Shown here: positions 57,641 through 64,000 of the stretch, one piece after another
Layout: every line of letters starts with the position of its first letter
How positions within the stretch are numbered: the stretch's first letter is position 1
From: Brachynemurus nebulosus
Taxonomy: Eukaryota; Arthropoda; Insecta; Neuroptera; Myrmeleontidae
Length of the DNA stretch: 64,000 bases
Assembly: GCA_035578155.1 (NCBI GenBank)
Contig: JAPWDM010000044.1
Span: 1,204,001 to 1,268,000 of the forward strand
Direction of reading: 5' to 3'
Translations under genes and position numbers: made by a program
Notes under the pieces: model-generated
Told to the model about the DNA's origin: nothing
Seen by the model: the letters and a program-made list of their open reading frames with translations, nothing else
Databases searched by the model: none

Positions 57641-59681
57641 ATTCACATCAGTATTCGGAGATTATTAACGCCACGAGTGGTAAAAAAAGAAAGCCTTATA
57701 TGTGCGATTTTCGTGACCAATTTTGTCAATTCCTCTCATATAAGTAAGATCTCCATCTTATAACACTCCATTGTCTATAGCCTGATTTTTAGAAAAAAAA
57801 TATCAGAAACTTTTTAAATAAGTATACCTAGATACAAAATGTTTGATATAAAAATCAAAAAATGTTGTAATTAAAAGAATGAGCCTTCAGGGTAATCGGG
57901 TGGAATTGAACCAGTGGAAAAGACAAATAAATTAAGCAATTTTCAATCTATTTCTCCAAGGCATAATTTACGAGTTCTAGTTCGTTATAAGTCTGATCTT
58001 CATGGATCATAAATTTGGCAACAAAATTTTCACAAATGATTTTTTTTGTATTTGTTTTATATTATAAATTTTAGAAACACTTATAATTTTAATTCCAACC
58101 AGTAAGGCCTACTTCAAGACCAAGCACAATGGTAGTAATTAATAATCCTTTTAATATGTCATGTATTACGTACAGTCTGGTCCTGAGGGGCCGTTTTGAA
58201 GAAGGTTGGAAATTATAACCCAACAAAACTTTTTTTTTCATTTTCTTAATTTCGCAGCTGTCTAAGAAGCTATTGTAGACTTACCGATATACAAAATTAT
58301 GTATATCTGTTGTATGTATCTCTACCCAATTTAGTCTGTACTTAAATCGAATGGAAAACGGCTTTCCCATATTTTTCTAAAATTTAATTTTTTGCTCCAA
58401 CACTTATTATACAATTTTAAATCTGAAGTACTTAATTCACACTACAAAATAATTTGTACGAAATGAAAGTTTACAAAAAAACAAAAAATTCTTTTAAAAT
58501 ATTATAGTTACAATCATAATTCTACTTATAGTCAAAATAAGCCGAATATTATTCTTTGTAGGTATAATATGTATAACTAATGTAGAAAATGCAAACCTTA
58601 ACGAGAATTTTTGATTAAATTATAAAAATAAAACAATAATAATAAATTAGTAGAAAATCTTAACTTTGCCTGAAGTAACAAATCAGTTAATTTTATTAGT
58701 ATTAGTAAATAAACGCAAAACAGGTTCTTAGACCAATTACCTCGAAATATGTAATTTTTTTTTAATTTTTCACTACAAAATTGAAATTTGAAATTTTTTC
58801 TCCAAGGCAAAACTTACTTTTTCTAATGCATTCGTCAAAAATCATACGGAACGCCAAGAATTTTGAAAAATTTGCACTTTTTTCAATAAGCTGTATTTTA
58901 TTCAAAAATAGTCTGATGACAATGATTTTGAAAAAAGCATTTGAAGTGAAAGCTTGACGTGCCTACTTTTTGATACTGGAATTGAAACAATTTACTTTCG
59001 GCGACAAAAATTTTTCGGCCCAATTTTTTTTCTCACTTGAGAATTGTGCGCGAAATGTATAAATTTTCTTTTGAATAAAGTCTGCCACGGTTTTAACATT
59101 GACTCTTGAAATCCCCGAAAGTAACGACCCTACAAGAATTAGAAATCTGAAAGCTGAAAACTATCCTCTTTTGAAGTAAAAATATTAATTTTATGAAGAA
59201 AAATCCCCTACCTTCTATGAAATCGATTTTAAAGTGTTTACAAAAAGACTTACAAAAAAAAATTTTGTATTCCGGCATTAAAAAGTAAACACTTCAAGCT
59301 TTAGATAAAATGCGCTACTCAAAATTTTCAATTTTCTTTTTTCGAAACGATCTAAGCAAGACTTCGAAGACGTTTCAATATTAGTAAAATGAAATGAATT
59401 AATTAAATCAATAAATACTGAAAGATATGGCATCCACATTAAAACTATATTTTTTATAAAGTATTATTTCTTGAAAACATTAAAAAAATTTGGTGATTAA
59501 ATTAAAATTTTAATTAATAAGTAGGACAGGTGATTATCTGTTAAAAAACAATTTTTTTGTTTAAATTAACCCACAGAAGAATCTTAATCAAATAACTAAT
59601 AAAATGGAAAGTGTTAGCTTGCTATTACAAATTTTTTGTATTCAAATTGGAAGTAGTTATAAGTAGTTAAAAAAAAAAACA
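57641..59681. other. exon-proximal intron, no repeats recognised
   Basis: No terminal inverted repeats, long ORFs or microsatellites were noticed. This could include regulatory sequence of the engrailed/invected gene, but no site is identified. Confidence 0.4.
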
Positions 59682-59692
59682 AATTACCTGAG
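59682..59692 (-). other. 5' splice donor of the engrailed/invected exon
   Basis: On the minus strand the exon ends CTCAG and the intron begins GTAATTTG, a good match to the donor consensus. Reading through it gives NLFFFLTTYNYFQF, which is unlike any engrailed protein, so the break is real. The phase-1 split of the Gly codon agrees with the family. Confidence 0.85.
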
Positions 59693-60960
59693 CTTGGTCG
59701 ATCACTGTACCGTGTACAATAAACCCACGCGGGCCATAACATTGGCTGTGAACCACCGCTTGCCGAAGTGGCTGACGTTGCCGTGGCTGATGTTGCCGTT
59801 GCGGCCACCCCTGCAGCTGTGGAACTTGCAGACGACGACGATGTGGATTGCGCTCCGCCGGTGCTATTAATTACACTATTTGTTTTACTAATACTGTCTG
59901 TCTTATCTAATAATAATGAGGAACCAGTTGTCACACTTGCACCATTTGTCAATAATGAGTTTGTCTGTAATAGTGAGGTGGCCGCAACCGCCGCAGCAGA
60001 TGTTGTCGAATCACTTTTCGATAAATCAACCGGATTGTGTCGGTCACTACAATTGTTTGTATAGGATGTTGGTAACGAGACCGCGGTCTTTGTTAACGAC
60101 AATGCATTCACAGCGTTTGTTAATTTCTTCGAATGGGTATTATTGAGTCTATGTCCTTTTTTGATCGTTAATGGATCGGTTATACGTCGACCAAAGTCCG
60201 CTTTTAAAATATTATCAATACTAAATTTTAAATTATTATTATTTATATTGTTATTATTGTTATGGTTTTGACTGCTTTCAATATGATCGGGTGTTATTTT
60301 TCCCGGTGTTAGGGTTCCTCGATGCCTACTGTAGGATGATGTGGTCGTTCCATTTGTCGTATAACTTGACGGGGAACAAGGACTACTTGTGCACGACCGA
60401 TTTGTGCCGCTTGAGGAATTTGGTGATGACAAAGTTGGTTCACATGATGTGGGAGATGATATGATAAAATTTGGACTAACACTGGGCGGTGAGGTGGGCG
60501 AGGTACAATTGGTTAAATTATTTGTGATTTGCGAAATGGCGTTTAAATGATTCTGGATATTTTTAAATGACAACTGTTGACTGATTGGCGACGACGAAGT
60601 CAAATCGTTATCACTACCGCTGGTTATTTGCACGGGGTTCTCATTGCCGACGGAGAGTACAGTGTCCTCGCTACAGCAACTCGAATTATCAATTTTCGGA
60701 TTTAGACTCTCGTTATCGTCATCGTCCTCGTCATCATCGATATCGGCTCGATTTATTAATTTGGCTACGGAGAACTGATGGTGCACGACGGTGGTTGCCG
60801 TCGCTATAGGCGTTATCGAATGATTTGAAATATTGTCATTTGAAGAATCTAATGACATTTCAATGTTACTATTGCCACCGCTGATGTCCGATGCTGGTGT
60901 TATTGACGTTCTGGCCGATGTTGGCGAAGCTGGCAGTAAATGCGACGTTATCGTTGCCAT
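59688..60960 (-). CDS. engrailed/invected-family homeodomain protein, first coding exon (partial)
   Basis: This exon encodes about 424 residues of an engrailed-family transcription factor, a nuclear repressor used in segment and compartment patterning. The ORF shows an acidic run at residues 75-83, a conserved TVLSVGNE stretch near 100-107, an asparagine run near 233-243 and the eh1 Groucho-binding motif FSIDNIL at 246-252. PVDLSK lies at 310-315 and a Ser/Ala/Thr-rich stretch at 370-404. The diagnostic block WPAWVYCTRYSDRPSSG is at 409-425. The exon stops inside the last Gly codon at a CAG/GTAATT donor (phase 1), the usual place for the first intron in this family. The homeodomain (EH4) and C-terminal EH5 are missing and must lie left of the window. 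I chose the ATG at 60960 (A at -3, G at +4). An in-frame ATG at 60981 has a poorer context. Insects often carry engrailed and invected as neighbours, and I cannot tell which one this is. Confidence 0.93.
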
Positions 60961-62218
60961 TTTCCGCACATAAAAGTTCATTCAATTGCAATCACTACAT
61001 TTTTATTATTAAATTTTAGCAATACAACACTAGCACTCAATTTCACTCAAAATCAAATTTCACAAAAAATAAAAAAAATTAAATATTCACATTTGAAATC
61101 ACCAGTTTTGAAAACTGTTGGAAATTGTTTCAGAATGATTTTTTTGGATACTCACTTCATGTTTTTTCTGATCGTTTTTATTTAGCACAAATATTGTGGA
61201 TGAAGTGGAATTTTTGAGTTTCGTTTGTTTAGAATATAACAAACAATCCTATTTTTGTTTGTGGGTATTGTTAAAAATGTTTAGAGCAGCAGTCGGACAC
61301 CACTTGCTGTTGTTGGATGTTACTCGGACGAGTTGTGCACATATTCTAAGTGGAGTGTTGTCGCTATAGGAGTGGCTTGAAGACAGGAGGCGGACACTGG
61401 CATCAAAACGGTACACAACCAGTCTGAACCAATCCCCAATGAGATCCATTCCACAAACACATTTGGGACGGCGCGGCACGGCTGGCAGTGGTACATGTGT
61501 GTGTGATGTGTATTTTACAGCTTTATTTATCGCCGTGTACGTACGTTTCGCTCTTAAAGAGTTGATTATTGTACGTAGTTGTAGGTTGTATGTTGTGTAG
61601 TTGTACGTACAGTTGTAGTTTTGTAGTTAGTATAAGTAGGATAAACAGTTGTTTGTATAATGTTTGCTGAATTAATTTTGATTTGTATATATTGTGTGTA
61701 TGATCGATTTCTATTCTTATTGCTTTATATATCTCTATTGGGAATTATAAATAATATTTACGTATTTATTACACATCAGACAGCACACATCACTGTATAA
61801 CATAACATGCCTATCACATAATATGTATTCTTAGTACATATCTACAATTAGATACTAACTTATTTCACTATATAATACTAAGTATACAGACACTTGGGAC
61901 AATACATATATATATTTATTTATCACATACAACTTATACGTGTGTTTGTAACTTTGTACTATAAATATTATGGCTATAGGTAGGTATTTTATCATGTTTT
62001 AGTCTATTAGTTTCTTAGTTTCATTTTCATAAAATTCTTATTAAAATAAATTATTTGCAGCCCAAGTTACTCAGTTTTTAAAATAAATAGTATATACCTA
62101 TAGTAATTTGTCTTAATGCCGACGCGTTCCAGTTTCTTGTTTTCTTCACAGCAGGTCATCTCTGTGAATTATGCATTGAAACGGGACTCTCTCAATATAT
62201 TGTCGCTCACAAACAGAG
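60961..62218 (-). promoter_or_regulatory. probable 5' UTR and promoter region of the engrailed/invected gene
   Basis: This sequence lies directly upstream of the start codon. It has no convincing ORF and no recognised transposon, in contrast to the intron. The stretch 61410-61560 is locally GC-richer and carries GTGTGTGATGTGTAT-like words. I could not identify a TATA box or initiator with confidence, so the transcription start is unresolved. Assignment rests on position only. Confidence 0.4.
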
Positions 62219-62926
62219 TAGGGATGTTGATATTATATCGATATATCGAATATTTGATATTTTTTTTGTAAAGTATCGATATTTTTGAATCCGATATATC
62301 GATAGTTCGATATTGAAATGTCAGTATCGACATCGATATACACTGGTTTCTCGTTGTAAGCAACATCAAAATTGAGATAGAATCATACGGCTTACTCTTT
62401 TTATGTATATGCGAATTTTATTATCTAAAAAGAGTAAGATATATGATTCTATTTCAAGTTGCTTACAACGAGAAATCAGTGTATTTTCCAAGAATAAATC
62501 AACTTTGTAACAATTTACTTAATTGGCTATGACTGAAAGTACCTATGTATCATATAAGTACAGTAAGTATGATGTCATCTAACTATTTAAGCTTCCTTTG
62601 GTTATGAACACTGATTCCCGATAATCGTAGAAAATTGATGAGGTTGATGGGGGAACGCATAAGAAAAAAAAAGTTTCCCTAAAAACTGTCCCAGAAAAAA
62701 ACTAGTTTAATTAATTTTTGTCTATTTTCTCACTGATAAACGTAATTACAAGGAGTAGGTATAATTTATTTTAATTGTACCTCGATAATTTAGTAAAAAT
62801 TTTAAAAATACGATATATCGAAACATCGATATTTTTTTCCGATATATTACTCTACGATATTGATATATTTGAAACATACCGATATAATATATATATCGAT
62901 ATTTTTAAAAAATATCAACATCCCTA
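62219..62926. mobile_element. TATCGATA-rich hAT-like MITE, 708 bp, with nested hairpin
   Basis: The ends TAGGGATGTTGATATTAT and (reverse strand) TAGGGATGTTGATATTTT continue with ATCGATAT-type palindromes. The flanks AAACAGAG and ACTGCGAG do not give a clean duplication. It encloses the hairpin at 62341-62482. Confidence 0.7.
62341..62482. mobile_element. hairpin MITE, about 142 bp, nested
   Basis: CACTGGTTTCTCGTTGTAAG pairs with CTTACAACGAGAAATCAGTG, and GATAGAATCATA pairs with TATGATTCTATT. Related half-copy at 52695-52775. Confidence 0.7.
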
Positions 62927-63021
62927 ACTGCGAGAGTCGAGAACCATTTCCGATGATTAAAATATAGAACGAAAGTGAAAGTGCTACATTTTGTTTTCTC
63001 CGCCGTTGAGATGTTTCTGTA

Positions 63022-63360
63022 GCCGGCGGTATTGAAAGAATAGGTACTTTTAGGTACCTTATAGGTATTCCTACCTACAAATAATTTTTATAATACAGGT
63101 ATTAATTAATACGTAGATACCTATACCGTATTTTTCTTTAAAACTTTGTTTCAAAAATAACTATACCAGTTGAAACCGTAATAATATGAAAATAAATTTT
63201 CTACTTTAAGGAAAATGGACGTTGCTGTGATTCTGTTACTTTTTCGGAAGTTATTTTCTTAAATAACTCACTGCCTATAGCAACCACACAGATCTCGAAA
63301 AACATTTTCCTCATTTTTCTTACTTAAGTATGTGCAATAGTCTTTCACAATACCGCCGGC
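63022..63360. mobile_element. TA-flanked MITE, 339 bp
   Basis: The ends GCCGGCGGTATTGAAAGA and (reverse strand) GCCGGCGGTATTGTGAAA are flanked by TA at 63020-63021 and 63361-63362. AT-rich, non-coding interior. Confidence 0.75.
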
Positions 63361-63362
63361 TA

Positions 63363-63920
63363 GAACAATAACAATAACAGATTATACAATTTACTTTTGC
63401 AAACTTATTCCTATATAGAATTTTCTAAATATGTTTTACTTACTAAAAGACGTTCTCTCTACATAATTTAATTTTTTTTTAATCATTCTGTATTTTTGTT
63501 TGTATCTACTTGGTAAATATTGTCTAAGTAAATAAATGGAATTGGAAATTATATAAAAAAAATATTAAAAATATACCTACATAACAATAAGTTGCAATTG
63601 ATTTGAAAACAATAAATTGAATTAATGTAGATAATATTCACTTAACTATAGATAGATACATACTTGTACAATGTACAGTAAACGATATCCGAGTTTACAA
63701 GAAATAGCCCAAGAAATGAATTAAATGCGATAGGTGGCGTATGATGTATGCACTATGCAGACAGTAGTCTATACATTCATTCAGTTTATATTACTGTTAA
63801 AATTAAAATTAATAACTTGTTAAGAATGGATTTAACCAGGACGAAGTTTACAAACTCCGCTGACATAAACTATCCTTACTTAAACATATTTATCTTTCTA
63901 TATCCATAAATATACATTAT
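63363..63920. other. upstream intergenic sequence, nothing recognised
   Basis: AT-rich, no ORF or element ends. Confidence 0.4.
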
Positions 63921-64000
63921 TTATGGTCTATTTCACTTAAATTTAACCATGATACATTACTTATGAATTTAAATAATTTCTGTTTTCTTGGCTTTATCTC
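63921..64000 (+). repeat. dispersed repeat R2, copy 3, cut by the window end
   Basis: TAAATTTAACCATGATACAT and TTTAAATAATTTCTGTTTTC match positions 19862-19908. Confidence 0.7.

Larger units (their letters stand above)
1..59687 (-). other. first intron of the engrailed/invected gene (left end outside the window)
   Basis: The donor GT is at 59687-59686 on the minus strand. No ORF in the remaining 59.7 kb encodes a homeodomain or the linker after SDRPSSG, so the acceptor is inferred to lie beyond position 1. A very short microexon, as known for invected, could be hidden here and would not be seen by eye. The interval is filled with the mobile elements listed below. Confidence 0.7.

Noticed and set aside
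59768..60809. Plus-strand ORFs opposite the engrailed/invected exon
   Set aside because: They are antisense shadows of the Ser/Ala/Asn-rich coding sequence.
1..64000. CRISPR array, bacterial operon or rRNA genes
   Set aside because: No regularly spaced short repeats, ribosome-binding-site organisation or rRNA sequence seen; the window is a eukaryotic intron.

Overview
The window is eukaryotic, strongly AT-rich and almost entirely non-coding. The only host gene I can support is the first coding exon of an engrailed/invected-type homeobox gene on the minus strand (59688-60960). It has the Groucho-binding eh1 motif, a PVDLSK motif and the diagnostic WPAWVYCTRYSDRPSSG block, and it ends at a GT splice donor at 59687. 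No homeobox exon is present, so everything from 59687 down to position 1 reads as first intron. That makes the intron at least 59.7 kb long and still open at the left edge. Together with the transposon families present, this points to an insect. Words such as TAGGTACCT are frequent, which weakly suggests a hemipteran, but the order cannot be settled from the sequence.

The intron is a nest of mobile elements. From left to right: a hAT-type MITE (943-1239); a Tc1/IS630-like element copy with a transposase N-terminal ORF (1335-2715); a PIF/Harbinger-like MITE (4699-5370); a 720-bp foldback (6680-7400); another Harbinger-like MITE (7995-8453); a tRNA-Lys half (9587-9630); and a piggyBac-like element with TTAA ends (9771-10670). 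Next comes a frameshifted DDE-type transposase relic split by an intact 7.3-kb Ty3/gypsy retrotransposon (11285-18621), whose two LTRs look identical. Between 20 and 30 kb lie hAT, mariner and piggyBac-like remnants, a Harbinger-like MITE with a transposon inside it, and a MITE inside a hAT-like element.

Between 33 and 45 kb are hAT and pogo-like elements, a second copy of the Tc1/IS630-like family, a 2-kb pogo-like element enclosing a long-terminal-inverted-repeat element with its own promoter and small ORF (37226-39288), a Harbinger-like MITE (42488-42866) and a perfectly TA-flanked palindromic Tc1 (43298-44956). Between 47 and 53 kb there is a TATCGATA-rich hAT-like MITE and a 4.4-kb TA-flanked element (48112-52485) that carries short repeats near both ends, three tandem SINE-containing units and a foldback. 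This element has interrupted a repeat whose uninterrupted relative lies at 26.2 kb.

The 55-59 kb stretch next to the exon holds few recognisable repeats. Upstream of the gene (60961-64000) are about 1.2 kb of probable 5' UTR and promoter, then two MITEs and a repeat cut off by the window edge. The genes do not form a pathway: one developmental regulator carries an intron built by repeated transposon insertion. All coordinates were read by eye; ends given without a target-site duplication are approximate.
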